The translations under genes and the position numbers were made by a program. Under the pieces are notes generated by a model. The model was not told where the DNA came from. It saw only the letters and a list, made by a program, of their open reading frames with translations, and did no database searches. A stretch of DNA of 64,000 nucleotides from Cyclobacteriaceae bacterium (GTDB taxonomy: Bacteria; Bacteroidota; Bacteroidia; Cytophagales; Cyclobacteriaceae): positions 61,380 through 125,379 of the forward strand of contig JAEUUJ010000075.1 in the NCBI GenBank assembly GCA_016786495.1, in the 5' to 3' direction. Every line of letters starts with the position of its first letter. The stretch's first letter is position 1. Of the stretch, positions 17,155-26,517 are shown piece by piece.

Positions 17155-18279
17155 ATGCCCGGACTAAGAGTTCTACACATCATAAAAAGTCTGGGACGGG
17201 GAGGCGCAGAGACACTGCTAGCCGAGACCATCCGGTTGACAGATTCATCGCGTTTTCAGATTCATGTGATCTATTTCCTTCCATGGAAGGATCAAATGGT
17301 TTCCGCAATCCGGCAGTCCGGTGCGAAGGTAACGTGCTTTTCCGCTACAAATAACCTGCTTATCCTATTGCAGGCTTTTAACTTGCAGAAATACTGCAGG
17401 CAACATAAAATTGATGTAATACACTGCCACCTTCCGTGGGCAGGTTTTGTCGGACGACTGCTTTTTCGAACATTACGTATTCCAGTCATTTATACCGAGC
17501 ATAATCTGCAGGAGCGTTACCACTTCTTCACAAGGTTTCTGAATCGAGTAACCTTCAACAGTCAGTCGTGTGCGATTGCTGTGTCCGATGATGTTGGCCA
17601 GTCCATCCGGAAAAACATTAAACCTGTTGTGAATGTTGTGACCATTCCCAATGGAGTGAATACTGCAAAGTTTGTTCGCGACCTTGAGCGGGGAGAAGCT
17701 TTGCGGGAAGAACTTTCGATTCCTGAATCAGCTACCGTGATCGGAACCATTGCGGTCTTCCGGTTTCAGAAACGACTAACTGAATGGATTGAACTAGCTC
17801 AATCGCTTTACAGCAAACATCCAACTCTATATTTTATGATTGTTGGCGCGGGTCCGCTTGAAAAACAACTGAAAGAGTTCGCTGCTACAACCGCGTTAAA
17901 ATCGCGATTGATTTTTCCTGGCTTGCAAACAGATGTGATACCGTGGCTTTCTGCCATGGATATTTACATGATGACATCAAAGTTTGAGGGTCTTCCGATT
18001 GCACTGTTGGAAGCCATGAGTATGGAGTGCGCGGTTGTGACAACCGATGCGGGCGGTATCAAAGAGGTGATCAGAAATGGTGCAGATGGTTTAATGTGTC
18101 AGGTCGATGAATATCATCAACTTGAGGTTTATATTGAAAGCTTAATTCAGGATCGTGGCCGTATTCCTGAATTTGGAAAAGCTGCCCGGAAACGGATTCT
18201 CCAGCAGTTTAGTCTAGAAAAAATGATCAGGCGCGTAGAACAAGTATATTTGCAGGTTACTGAAACTCACTCCTTTTGA
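17155..18279 (+). CDS. Glycosyltransferase family 4 (GT-B)
   Basis: A 374-residue GT-B enzyme. The N-terminal domain has LGRGGAETLLAE at about 13-24 and the mid-region IPNGVNTAKF. The C-terminal domain has GAGPLEKQLKE and the nucleotide-sugar motif EGLPIALLEAM near 278-288, the EX7E signature of retaining GT4 enzymes. It is likely cytoplasmic and peripheral. It probably adds one sugar of the repeat unit. Its stop codon overlaps the TTG start of the next gene. Confidence 0.88.
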   Translation: MPGLRVLHIIKSLGRGGAETLLAETIRLTDSSRFQIHVIYFLPWKDQMVSAIRQSGAKVTCFSATNNLLILLQAFNLQKYCRQHKIDVIHCHLPWAGFVGRLLFRTLRIPVIYTEHNLQERYHFFTRFLNRVTFNSQSCAIAVSDDVGQSIRKNIKPVVNVVTIPNGVNTAKFVRDLERGEALREELSIPESATVIGTIAVFRFQKRLTEWIELAQSLYSKHPTLYFMIVGAGPLEKQLKEFAATTALKSRLIFPGLQTDVIPWLSAMDIYMMTSKFEGLPIALLEAMSMECAVVTTDAGGIKEVIRNGADGLMCQVDEYHQLEVYIESLIQDRGRIPEFGKAARKRILQQFSLEKMIRRVEQVYLQVTETHSF

Positions 18280-19187
18280 TAATACGAAACGCTATCGCAA
18301 ATGATATTCCGGGTATTGTCGCTTTACTGAAAATTAGCCTCGGAGAATCGCTGATGCCCAAATCGGAATCGTTTTGGAATTGGAAGCATAACGACAACCC
18401 ATTCGGCCCATCACCTGTCCTAGTCGCACTTGAGAATGATGAGATAATCGGCTTACGGGCTTTTATGCGTTGGGAGTGGCGCATAAACGACACCATTATG
18501 AAAGCAGTCCGCGCAGTGGACACTGCAACACATCCCAATCATCAGGGAAAAGGGATTTTTAAGAAATTAACACTGGCGGTGGTGGACGAGTGTAGAAGCG
18601 AAGGTGTTCATTTTATATTCAACACACCGAATGCCCAAAGTATGCCAGGTTATGTCAAGATGGGGTGGATGAAACTGGGAAAAATGCGTGTTCAGGTTAG
18701 TCCCGTGTTTCCACTTGGAAGCTCGGCTGATTTTTCCTGCCATCTTCATGAGATCAATAATCATGTCGCAGAGACTATTATAAACAAGTGTCGTACTCCA
18801 TTTCTCATGCAAACGAATTATTCTTCCAAATATTTGCAATGGCGTTATGGAAGAAATCCAAATGCTACCTATCGCGCGTTGGTGTTAGAGGGTGCTTACC
18901 TGATAATATTCCGGATCAAAACTGGAAGGGTCCGGGAATTTCGGGTAACTGATTTCTTCTGCGTGCCAGAAGCAGAGAGAGAAGCTGCCTCGCGCCTGCA
19001 AAATCTTGCCCGCAAGGTACACTCCTCTGTTGTAACGATGGCATCACAGTCGAACCCTTTTTTCATCCACCCGTCTCTCAAAATCGGTCCGCAAGTAACA
19101 GTGCGAAACTTAAACCTGAGCAATTTTCAAAACGATATTAACTTTACGCACTGGCGTCCTTCATTGGGTGATTTAGAATTGTTTTAA
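18276..19187 (+). CDS. GNAT family N-acetyltransferase-like protein
   Basis: A 303-residue protein. It starts IIRNAIANDIPGIVAL, the usual beginning of a GNAT domain, and THPNHQGKGIFKKLT at about 90-104 is the acetyl-CoA pyrophosphate-binding motif (Q/RxxGxG/A). VHFIFNTPNAQSMPGYVKMG is typical of the distal fold. The second half (about residues 155-303) is less clear and may be a second, degenerate GNAT domain. The start is TTG at 18276 overlapping the upstream TGA. It may acylate an amino sugar or an amino acid substituent; the substrate is unknown. Confidence 0.75.
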   Translation: MIIRNAIANDIPGIVALLKISLGESLMPKSESFWNWKHNDNPFGPSPVLVALENDEIIGLRAFMRWEWRINDTIMKAVRAVDTATHPNHQGKGIFKKLTLAVVDECRSEGVHFIFNTPNAQSMPGYVKMGWMKLGKMRVQVSPVFPLGSSADFSCHLHEINNHVAETIINKCRTPFLMQTNYSSKYLQWRYGRNPNATYRALVLEGAYLIIFRIKTGRVREFRVTDFFCVPEAEREAASRLQNLARKVHSSVVTMASQSNPFFIHPSLKIGPQVTVRNLNLSNFQNDINFTHWRPSLGDLELF

Positions 19188-20368
19188 TGGTACAGGGCTT
19201 TTTTGTTTTGCTGTTGACACTGATTGCGGGCGGACTTCTCTGCAGGCAATGGCACCTTAACATGCCTTCTCTAAACCTCAATTTCATGAGGTTCATGTTA
19301 TTTTATCACTTCCTACTTTCCTTTGCCTACTTTATTTATGTACTAAACAATCCTTCCGATTCAAAACTGTATTATGCAATTGTAGATACACAGCAGTATG
19401 GAACGAGTTGGTTTGACTATTACGGAACCAGTACATTTTTTGTCCATTTTCTTGCATATCCTTTTGTGAACTACGTGGGGCTTACCTATGAAAGCACAAT
19501 GGTAATATTTGCTTTTTTTGGGTTTATCGGCTTTTTGTTCGCGTATTCTTTTATTTCTGAGAATATCAAAGTGCCCACAAAAATTCTGGGAGTAAATGGT
19601 ATCATGTTGGTTTTGCTGTTGCCGAATTGCCATTTCTGGACTTCATCGCTGGGCAAGGGTTCAGTCATCTTCCTGGGAATGATGATGTTGTTCTGGGGTA
19701 TCAGTAATATCAGAACCCGGTTTCCATTTATTATCGTGGCCAGCCTCCTCATGTATCATGTAAGGCCTCATATATTTTTTGTGGCAGTGGCTGCTATTGC
19801 GCTCGGCTTCTCGCTGGCGCGTGGCCGAACACCGGTTGCATATCGTGCATTAATTATTCTTTTGTCGCTTTCACTGCTGATTTATTTGTATCAGGACATT
19901 CTATCGATTACCGGACTTGACGACGAATCGCTGCTTGACCCATTTATTTCTCACCGAGCAAAAGAGCTTAGTAAAGCCACCTCCGGTATCGACATCGCTA
20001 ACTATAACTTTTTCCAGAAGATATTCGCCTTCTTGTTCCGCCCGTTATTTTTTGATGCGCCCGGGCTATTGGGAATAATTGTTTCGTTCGAGAATCTACT
20101 ATACCTGGTCTTATTTTTTAATTTTTTTAAACCGTCATTTATCCGGTATTTTCTAAAGTCAGACCCGCTCGTGAAAAGCGCATTCTTTGCGTTTGCAAGT
20201 GTTAGCGTAGCTCTGGCGCAGATATCTGGTAATCTCGGTCTGGCTATGCGACAGAAGAGTCAGGTTATGATTCTGATCTTTTTTGTGCTATTAAAGTTTC
20301 AAGAACAGGCTGTAATGGCGCGGTTCACGAATTGGGTAAGAGCCCGTAAGCGGGCACAGGTAAAATGA
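19187..20368 (+). CDS. Probable O-antigen/exopolysaccharide polymerase (Wzy-like membrane protein)
   Basis: A 393-residue integral membrane protein with about 10 hydrophobic helices and one larger hydrophilic loop near residues 245-275 (SITGLDDESLLDPF onwards). No strict signature exists for Wzy, so the call rests on topology, size and location in a Wzx/Wzc-containing locus with no other polymerase candidate. The C-terminal SGNLGLAMRQKSQVM resembles the conserved end of EpsG/Wzy-type proteins in Bacteroidota. It starts one base inside the GNAT gene and overlaps the deacetylase gene by four. Confidence 0.62.
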   Translation: MVQGFFVLLLTLIAGGLLCRQWHLNMPSLNLNFMRFMLFYHFLLSFAYFIYVLNNPSDSKLYYAIVDTQQYGTSWFDYYGTSTFFVHFLAYPFVNYVGLTYESTMVIFAFFGFIGFLFAYSFISENIKVPTKILGVNGIMLVLLLPNCHFWTSSLGKGSVIFLGMMMLFWGISNIRTRFPFIIVASLLMYHVRPHIFFVAVAAIALGFSLARGRTPVAYRALIILLSLSLLIYLYQDILSITGLDDESLLDPFISHRAKELSKATSGIDIANYNFFQKIFAFLFRPLFFDAPGLLGIIVSFENLLYLVLFFNFFKPSFIRYFLKSDPLVKSAFFAFASVSVALAQISGNLGLAMRQKSQVMILIFFVLLKFQEQAVMARFTNWVRARKRAQVK

Positions 20369-21354
20369 AAGGTACGTTTACCATATCGCTGGATTTTGAG
20401 CTGCATTGGGGAGGCTTTGAGAAATGGGACGCAGAAGAGTACCGCACCTACTTCTTAAATACCCGAAAGGCTATTCCTGAGATGTTAAAGCTCTTTGCCG
20501 GGTTTGACGTGCACGTAACCTGGGCAACGGTCGGTATCTTGTTTTATGATTCGATTGAACAGCTTAACGAAAACATCCCCGATCAAAAACCATCATACCG
20601 GGAACTTCAATTGTCGGTATATGAATATATTCGCACCCATGGAATAGGTACAACTGAGGAAGTTGATCCGCTTCACTTTGCGCGAAGTTTGGTTAAACAA
20701 ATTGCATCAACGCCGAATCAGGAAATTGGCTCGCATACCTTCGGTCACTATTACTGTAACGAAGAAGGTCAGACTATTGACCAGTTCTTCGCTGATTTGC
20801 AGGCAGCCCAGCGTAGCGCGCAAACGATCGGCAGAAGATTGTCTGCCCTGGTTTTCCCGAGAAATCAATTTAATGATGAGTACCTTAAGGCATGTTATGA
20901 TGCAGGATTCCGGGCAGTTCGATCGAACCCCCAGGATTGGTTTTGGAATATTCAAACACGCCAGGAGACTTTTTGGAAACGTTTAAATCGCGGGCTCGAT
21001 GCTTATTTTCCGATTGGCAACAAGAATACTTTTCCGCTTAGCAGCCTTACAGTACGCAAAGGTTTTCCGGTGTGTATTCCGGCAAGCCGGCTGTTACGAC
21101 CTTACCGTCCCCAAGAAGTCATTTTGAATACCTTCAAAATTAGCCGAATCAAGTCGGAGATGACACGCGCTGCAAAATCAGGTGAGTGTTATCACTTGTG
21201 GTGGCATCCGCATAATTTTGGTCACTTTCCGGTTGAAAACCTGCGTGACCTGAAAGTTATTTTGGAGCATTTTGCTTACTGCCGCGACAAATACGGAATG
21301 GAAAGTTGCTCGATGACTGAAATTGCCGAGAGGCTTTTGCATGAACCGGTATAA
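20365..21354 (+). CDS. Polysaccharide deacetylase family protein (NodB homology)
   Basis: A 329-residue protein starting FTISLDFELHWGG, where Asp10 and His14 fall in the NodB motif 1 region, and with EIGSHTFGHYYC near 118-129 giving the metal-binding HxxxH (SHTFGH). Later FPRNQFNDEYL and CYHLWWHPHNF match motifs 3 and 5. The fold usually removes N- or O-acetyl groups from sugars or activates related amide bonds. There is no signal peptide, so it probably acts in the cytoplasm on a sugar or lipid-linked precursor. It overlaps the polymerase and the next glycosyltransferase. Confidence 0.82.
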   Translation: MKGTFTISLDFELHWGGFEKWDAEEYRTYFLNTRKAIPEMLKLFAGFDVHVTWATVGILFYDSIEQLNENIPDQKPSYRELQLSVYEYIRTHGIGTTEEVDPLHFARSLVKQIASTPNQEIGSHTFGHYYCNEEGQTIDQFFADLQAAQRSAQTIGRRLSALVFPRNQFNDEYLKACYDAGFRAVRSNPQDWFWNIQTRQETFWKRLNRGLDAYFPIGNKNTFPLSSLTVRKGFPVCIPASRLLRPYRPQEVILNTFKISRIKSEMTRAAKSGECYHLWWHPHNFGHFPVENLRDLKVILEHFAYCRDKYGMESCSMTEIAERLLHEPV

Positions 21355-22501
21355 ACTTTTACGCGTTACAACGGTACCCGTTTCGCTCAAGTTGCTTTTG
21401 GCAGGTCAACCTGAGTTTTTCGGCCGCAACGGTTTCGAGGTTCTCACCGCAAGTGCAGATGGACCGGAACGAAAAGATTTACTAAACGAAGGTGTCAGGC
21501 ACGCGATTGTGCCCATGACCCGTAAAATTACTCCGCTCCGTGACATCTACGCGCTTATCAAAATGGTTGGTGTTATCCGCTCGTTCAAGCCAGACATCAT
21601 TCATACGCATACACCTAAGGCTGGATTGATTGGAATGCTCGCATCCTGGATTTGCGGGGTAAAAGTCAGGATGCACACAGTAGCCGGGCTGCCCCTCATG
21701 GAGTCGACCGGCATCAAAAGGAAACTGTTGATCTTAACAGAGCGAATAACATATGCGTGTGCCACGCGTGTTTACCCCAACTCTACGGGGCTAAAGACTT
21801 TTATCAATCAAAACATCTCTGACTCCGGAAAAATCTACGTGCTGGGGCACGGAAGTACAAATGGAATTGATGTATCGTACTTCAAACAATCCGATGAACT
21901 GCTTGTCAAAGCCCGTTATATCCGCAAGGAACATAAAATTCCACCGGACGCGTTTGTCTTTTGCTTTGTTGGAAGAATTGTAAACGACAAAGGTATCCGT
22001 GAAATTATTGGGGCGTTTAAGAGATTGCAGGCAGAGGAAACCAAGCCGGTCTATATTACACTTGTCGGCAACTTTGAACAAAACTTAAATCCGCTGGATG
22101 AAGCGGATATGCAATTTTTACGAACTGGCAGCGGAATCATCCTGACAGGATTTAAAGAGGATGTTCGGCCATATATACTGGCCGCAGACGCATTTCTATT
22201 TCCAAGTTATCGGGAAGGGTTTCCGAATGTTGTTCTTCAGGCCTGTGCGTTAGAGCGGTGCTGCATTGTTTCCGATATTAATGGATGCAACGAAATTATC
22301 CGGCATCAGCAAACGGGCTTGCTCATCAGGCCAAAAGATGTTCAGGCCGTGTTTGAAGCTATGCGGTATGTGCTCGACAAAAAGCCTGAGGCCGCCCAAC
22401 TCGCAAAATATTCGCGCCAATTTGTAACCAAGAATTTCGATCAGCAGGCCGTGTGGAGCGCACTTTTGATTGAATATAAAACGCTGCTTGAAGTCGGGTG
22501 A
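21341..22501 (+). CDS. Glycosyltransferase family 4 (GT-B)
   Basis: A GT-B enzyme of 386 residues. DIIHTHTPKAGLIGMLAS is the usual N-domain acceptor-side motif, FCFVGRIVNDKGI marks the start of the C-terminal domain, and REGFPNVVLQA near 290-300 is the donor-binding motif (Glu before GFP; the second acid of EX7E is replaced, as in several subfamilies). This form resembles the enzymes next to PglC-type sugar transferases, which often add the second sugar. The ATG at 21341 is preferred; a TTG 18 bases upstream is possible. It overlaps the deacetylase by 14 bp. Confidence 0.87.
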   Translation: MNRYKLLRVTTVPVSLKLLLAGQPEFFGRNGFEVLTASADGPERKDLLNEGVRHAIVPMTRKITPLRDIYALIKMVGVIRSFKPDIIHTHTPKAGLIGMLASWICGVKVRMHTVAGLPLMESTGIKRKLLILTERITYACATRVYPNSTGLKTFINQNISDSGKIYVLGHGSTNGIDVSYFKQSDELLVKARYIRKEHKIPPDAFVFCFVGRIVNDKGIREIIGAFKRLQAEETKPVYITLVGNFEQNLNPLDEADMQFLRTGSGIILTGFKEDVRPYILAADAFLFPSYREGFPNVVLQACALERCCIVSDINGCNEIIRHQQTGLLIRPKDVQAVFEAMRYVLDKKPEAAQLAKYSRQFVTKNFDQQAVWSALLIEYKTLLEVG

Positions 22502-22531
22502 AAAGCGTACCTTGCAAAAGTTTCTAAACTT

Positions 22532-23137
22532 GTGTACAAGCAGATTGTTAAACCGCTTCTGGATTGCTTAACAGCCCTGATTGTTCTGATTGTGGCATCG
22601 CCCGTTATTTTACTTTGCGTGATTGCCCTTGCATGGGTTAATGATGGTAAAGTGTGGTTTATCCAACCCAGACCTGGAAAAAATGGACGTGTGTTCAAAA
22701 TTGTGAAATTCCGAACCATGGCCGATCTCCGGGATCCGCACGGAAATTTGTTGCCCGACAAGGATCGTATGACGACAGTCGGTACGTTTGTACGGAAGAC
22801 TTCGCTGGATGAAATTCCTCAATTGTTCAACGTATTGACAGGTGACATGTCGATTGTCGGGCCGCGGCCGCTACTGGTTGAATACCTGCCGTTGTACAGT
22901 GCGGAACAGTCTCGCAGGCATGGTGTGAAACCCGGAATAACGGGTTGGGCTCAGGTAAACGGTCGTAATGCCATTAGCTGGGACAAAAAGTTCGAGTATG
23001 ATGTATGGTATACCGATCACGTCTCCTTTGCTTTGGATATAAAAATCTTACTTTTAACGGTGTTGAGGGTTTTAAAAGCTGACGGTATCAGCAGTGGCAC
23101 TTCGGTAACAATGGAAAAATTCCGTGGCAACAAATAA
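22532..23137 (+). CDS. Initiating sugar phosphotransferase (PglC/EpsL-like)
   Basis: A 201-residue monotopic phosphoglycosyltransferase. One N-terminal re-entrant/membrane helix (about 13-35) precedes the conserved core: FKIVKFRTM, KTSLDEIPQLFNVLTGDMS with the catalytic Asp-Glu pair, and IVGPRPLL. PGITGWAQVNGRN completes the family signature. It transfers a phospho-sugar from a UDP-sugar to undecaprenyl phosphate, so it starts the repeat unit. The small size and the nearby PglD/E/F-type genes point to UDP-di-N-acetylbacillosamine or a close relative as donor. The start is GTG at 22532. Confidence 0.9.
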   Translation: MYKQIVKPLLDCLTALIVLIVASPVILLCVIALAWVNDGKVWFIQPRPGKNGRVFKIVKFRTMADLRDPHGNLLPDKDRMTTVGTFVRKTSLDEIPQLFNVLTGDMSIVGPRPLLVEYLPLYSAEQSRRHGVKPGITGWAQVNGRNAISWDKKFEYDVWYTDHVSFALDIKILLLTVLRVLKADGISSGTSVTMEKFRGNK

Positions 23138-23741
23138 CACAATTATATTACAGGGTGGGGGCGATCATGCAAGGGTAGTGATCGATTGTTTACAGGCATC
23201 CGGAAAAACTGTTATTGGTATATTCGATCCGAAATATTCGGGCGAGCTTATGGGTGTTAAGCAACTTGGGCACTATCAGGCGGATGTTAGCCCGGAGGCT
23301 CAGGTTGTTGTGGCAATTGGTGATAATGCGATTCGAAAAAAAGTTGTTTTACTGACCAGGCACTCTTTCGGTACAGCAATTCACCCCTCTGTGATCTTTT
23401 CAACGTACTCAAGCGTAGGCATCGGTAGTATGTTAATGCACGGTGCAATCATCCAGGCAAAGACACATATCGGAAATCATGTGATCATTAATACGGGAGC
23501 AAAGGTGGATCATGATTGCGTTGTAGCTGACTATGTTCATATTGCTCCCGGTGCTGTTCTGTGCGGAAGTGTAAAGGTGGGTGAGGGTGCGTTCATTGGA
23601 GCGGGAGCAGTCATTATTCCGGGTAAGAAAATTGGTGCATGGTCAGTAGTAGGAGCCGGGTCTGTGGTAATCGATGATATCCCGGCCCATACCATTGCGG
23701 TTGGAAATCCGGCCAGAGTTATAAAATCTTGTGAATCATGA
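23124..23741 (+). CDS. PglD/NeuD-type sugar O/N-acetyltransferase
   Basis: A 205-residue left-handed beta-helix acyltransferase. The N-terminal Rossmann-like part has GGGDHARVVIDCL, and the hexapeptide part has GAKVDHDCVV, where the His is the catalytic base of PglD-type enzymes, and GAFIGAGAVIIPG. PglD acetylates the 4-amino group of UDP-4-amino-sugars. The position directly after the PglC-like gene, with a 14-bp overlap, fits that role. The start is GTG at 23124. A second homologue follows at once, so the two may acetylate different amino or hydroxyl groups. Confidence 0.85.
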   Translation: MATNNTIILQGGGDHARVVIDCLQASGKTVIGIFDPKYSGELMGVKQLGHYQADVSPEAQVVVAIGDNAIRKKVVLLTRHSFGTAIHPSVIFSTYSSVGIGSMLMHGAIIQAKTHIGNHVIINTGAKVDHDCVVADYVHIAPGAVLCGSVKVGEGAFIGAGAVIIPGKKIGAWSVVGAGSVVIDDIPAHTIAVGNPARVIKSCES

Positions 23742-24385
23742 ACGCGGATCCGATATACATTTTTGGCGCGGGCGGCTTGGGGCTCGAGATAAAGGCCCTG
23801 TTAGGCCGACTGCCGCAGTGGCGTCTCGAGGGTTTTTACGATGACGGACGCATTAGTAGTAGAACCGTCCATGGATTGCCGGTGTATGGAGGAATAGATG
23901 CTCTCCTGGAAGTTCGCTTACAGACCGATGTATATGTCGTTATTGCAATAGGCGACCCGGTTCAAAAGGCCCGTGTGAGCGCCCGGCTTTCCCAAGCAAA
24001 ACACATTCATTACCCTGTAATTATTGATCCAAATGCTGTACTGCTTGACGTCAGCTCAATCAAGCTTGGAGAGGGAAGTATTATCTCTGCCGGGTGTGTG
24101 TTAACGGCTAACATCTCGATTGGCAGACATGCGCTGATAAACTTAAATACAACTATCGGCCATGACACGGTTATCGGAGATCATTGTTCAGTAATGCCAG
24201 GGGTGAACATTGCAGGAAACGTTTCAATTGAAGATGTAGTTCTTGTTGGAAGTGGTGCAAATGTGATCAACAGTGTAACCCTTGGCAGTCACGCCCGGAT
24301 AGGTGCCGGGGCCGTTGTTACGAAAAATGTGGCCCCGCGAAAAACTGTAGTTGGAGTCCCGGCTCGTGAATTCCCGACGTCATGA
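23738..24385 (+). CDS. NeuD-family sugar acetyltransferase (second copy)
   Basis: A 215-residue homologue of the preceding protein with the same two-part layout: an N-terminal FGAGGLGLEIKALL domain and a hexapeptide-repeat domain with TTIGHDTVIGDHC and IGAGAVVTKNV. The catalytic His is in TIGHD. It shares only general family features with the first copy, so this is not a recent duplication. It may acetylate a nonulosonic acid or a second amino sugar. It overlaps both the upstream acetyltransferase and xrtF by ATGA. Confidence 0.82.
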   Translation: MNADPIYIFGAGGLGLEIKALLGRLPQWRLEGFYDDGRISSRTVHGLPVYGGIDALLEVRLQTDVYVVIAIGDPVQKARVSARLSQAKHIHYPVIIDPNAVLLDVSSIKLGEGSIISAGCVLTANISIGRHALINLNTTIGHDTVIGDHCSVMPGVNIAGNVSIEDVVLVGSGANVINSVTLGSHARIGAGAVVTKNVAPRKTVVGVPAREFPTS

Positions 24386-24903
24386 ATCTGGCTGAGTTTA
24401 AACCGACCATCTTTTTCCTGCTTCGCTTTCTGGCGTTTTACCTGGCTGCTAACCTGATTTATGGACTTCTGGTTGTTCAGTTTATGCCAGGACCTGACCC
24501 TGCCACAGTTTTGGCAACCGACCAAACAGCCTTTTTTTTGGACATTTTCGGGTGGCCAAATCAGGTCGTGGTTCAAGTGCTGAAACCTACTGCTACCATT
24601 TACTACCAGGGTAAAGCAATAGTTGCTGTCTACGAAGGGTGTAATGGAATAAATGTCATGATCATTTTCGTGACATTTCTGGTAGCTTTTGGACCGAGAC
24701 AGAAGGCGCTTATCTGGTTTATTCCGTTTGGACTCACGATCATCCACGTCGTGAATCTGCTTCGAATAGGCTTGCTTTTTTTGGTTGCCCTTTATCGGCC
24801 ATCGTACTTATATTTTAGTCATAAATATTTCCTTACAGCAATTCTGTACGGAGTAGTGCTTATTCTGTGGCTTGTTTGGGTTCGATATTTCTCAAAGCGC
24901 TGA
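24382..24903 (+). CDS. xrtF: Exosortase family protein XrtF
   Basis: A 173-residue multi-pass membrane cysteine transpeptidase/protease of the exosortase/archaeosortase superfamily. The catalytic Cys87 lies in VYEGCNGINVMIIF, the Arg128 in NLLRIGLLF and the His147 in FSHKYF, giving the expected Cys-Arg-His set. The YEGCNG context and the short length are those of XrtF, the Bacteroidota exosortase. It should cleave substrates at a C-terminal sorting signal at the membrane and may attach them elsewhere. It is followed by its usual partner gene and there is a likely substrate at 29883. Confidence 0.9.
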   Translation: MNLAEFKPTIFFLLRFLAFYLAANLIYGLLVVQFMPGPDPATVLATDQTAFFLDIFGWPNQVVVQVLKPTATIYYQGKAIVAVYEGCNGINVMIIFVTFLVAFGPRQKALIWFIPFGLTIIHVVNLLRIGLLFLVALYRPSYLYFSHKYFLTAILYGVVLILWLVWVRYFSKR

Positions 24904-24908
24904 TCATC

Positions 24909-25337
24909 GTGGATAAAAAGAAGTTAGGTAGAATAGTAATTGGTGGCGCTGCAATCCTTGTGCTGCTGATCTTTTTCATCCGTCAGCGATTCGATTTTGC
25001 GGGACTATTAATCGACACCGATAATCAGCTCACGCGATTTCTGATTAATCGAACGATCAGATTTTTTATTAACGACATGTTCGCGATTCTCCTGATCTAT
25101 GCGTTGTTCGCTGAACGTAAGTATGTCGTTTTTGCACTTTGGGTCCAACTGCTCGGAATCATCTTTCTGTTAATACCGTACTTCATTTTAAAAATTAATT
25201 TCCCGTCCTATAACGGCCCCTTGATTAACTTCCTGCACCGCATTATCCTCAATCCAACCCTGATAATTTTACTGATTCCTGCGTTTTACTACCAGCAGAG
25301 GCTCAAAAGACCCGCTGACAGGGACGTAGAAGACTAG
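24909..25337 (+). CDS. Exosortase F system-associated protein
   Basis: A 142-residue membrane protein with about four hydrophobic helices: a first at 8-21, then segments near DMFAILLIYALF, VQLLGIIFLLIPYF and PTLIILLIPAFYY. The pattern FLINRTIRFFINDMFAIL and INFLHRIILNPTLIILL is what I know from the protein that accompanies XrtF in Bacteroidota. Its molecular role is not established. The GTG at 24909, five bases after the xrtF stop, is chosen as start; the upstream in-frame codons overlap xrtF and encode no plausible extension. Confidence 0.8.
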   Translation: MDKKKLGRIVIGGAAILVLLIFFIRQRFDFAGLLIDTDNQLTRFLINRTIRFFINDMFAILLIYALFAERKYVVFALWVQLLGIIFLLIPYFILKINFPSYNGPLINFLHRIILNPTLIILLIPAFYYQQRLKRPADRDVED

Positions 25338-25350
25338 TATATTTACGGCT

Positions 25351-26517
25351 ATGAGCAACATGCAAAAAATATGGCTTTCGTCCCCCCACATGGGCGAACA
25401 CGAAATGAAATTTGTTCAGGATGCCTTCGAAACCAACTGGATTTCACCGGTGGGCCCTCATATTCAGGCATTTGAGCGGGAGTTGGCAGCCTACAATGGA
25501 ATAGGTCATGTCGCTGCCCTCGGGTCAGGAACGGCTGCTATTCACCTTGCTCTGATTGTATTGGGAGTATCGCGGGGTGACGAAGTAATCTGTTCAAGTT
25601 TTACATTTTCAGCCTCATGTAATCCCATCGTTTATCAGGGTGCTACACCCGTTTTTGTCGATTCCGAAGAAGAAACATGGAATATGGATCCGGTGCTCCT
25701 GGAGAACGCCATCAACGACCGGCTAGCGGTTGCTGGCAAACTGCCAAAAGCGATCATAGTCGTCCATTTGTACGGTATGCCGGCCCGAATAACAGAAATC
25801 ATGGCCATCGCGAAGAAATATTCGATCCCAGTCGTGGAAGACGCGGCCGAGGCGATCGGATCAAACATTGAAGGAAAGAAACTGGGGACCTTCGGTGACC
25901 TTGGTATCTTCTCTTTCAACGGAAACAAAATAATCACGACAAGTGGAGGAGGTGCACTGGTTTCTGACAACCGGGAATGGATAGAAAAAGCTCGTTTTTT
26001 AGCCACGCAGGCACGTGATGCCGCCCCCCATTATCAACATTCAGAAATTGGGTATAACTATCGCCTGAGCAACATTTGTGCAGGGATCGGGCGCGGGCAG
26101 TTAATGGTTTTAGACGACCGTGTCAAAAGCAGGCGAGATGTTTTCGGATTTTACAAAAGTACCTTTTCCAAAATGTCTTCTATCCGGTTCACTTCGGAAC
26201 CCAAGGGCTACTTCAGTAATCGATGGCTTACAACTATACTGCTAGAATGTCCTGATAGTCAATTATTTAGAGAGATTTTGAGATTGGCCTTAGAGCGGGA
26301 AAATATTGAGAGCCGTCCGCTTTGGAAACCGATGCATCTACAACCGGTTTTTAAGGATTGTCCTGCGTACGTCAATGGAGTCGCAGAGAAGCTGTTTAAC
26401 TCGGGTCTTTGCCTTCCCTCTGGATCTAACCTGACTGTCAGCGAGTTGCAGCGGGTAGCCGAAGTAATACTAGCCTCAATGGTTACAATCGCAGATAAGT
26501 CAATATCAATCGAATAA
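25351..26517 (+). CDS. PLP-dependent sugar aminotransferase (PglE/LegC-like, DegT family)
   Basis: A 388-residue DegT/DnrJ/EryC1-family enzyme. ALGSGTAAIHLAL near 51-63 binds the PLP phosphate, VEDAAEAIGS holds the conserved Asp, and FSFNGNKIITTSGGG has Lys193 that forms the internal aldimine. WISPVGPHIQAFE is typical of UDP-4-amino-4,6-dideoxy-sugar aminotransferases. It aminates a 4-keto-6-deoxy intermediate made by the PglF-like or LegB-like dehydratase. It is the only aminotransferase in the locus, so it may serve both the bacillosamine-type and the nonulosonate branch. Confidence 0.88.
   Translation: MSNMQKIWLSSPHMGEHEMKFVQDAFETNWISPVGPHIQAFERELAAYNGIGHVAALGSGTAAIHLALIVLGVSRGDEVICSSFTFSASCNPIVYQGATPVFVDSEEETWNMDPVLLENAINDRLAVAGKLPKAIIVVHLYGMPARITEIMAIAKKYSIPVVEDAAEAIGSNIEGKKLGTFGDLGIFSFNGNKIITTSGGGALVSDNREWIEKARFLATQARDAAPHYQHSEIGYNYRLSNICAGIGRGQLMVLDDRVKSRRDVFGFYKSTFSKMSSIRFTSEPKGYFSNRWLTTILLECPDSQLFREILRLALERENIESRPLWKPMHLQPVFKDCPAYVNGVAEKLFNSGLCLPSGSNLTVSELQRVAEVILASMVTIADKSISIE

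Noticed and set aside
22508-22515. TACCTTGC before the PglC-like gene as a promoter.
   Set aside because: It misses the TTTG end of the -7 consensus and has no -33 element, so it is too weak to list.
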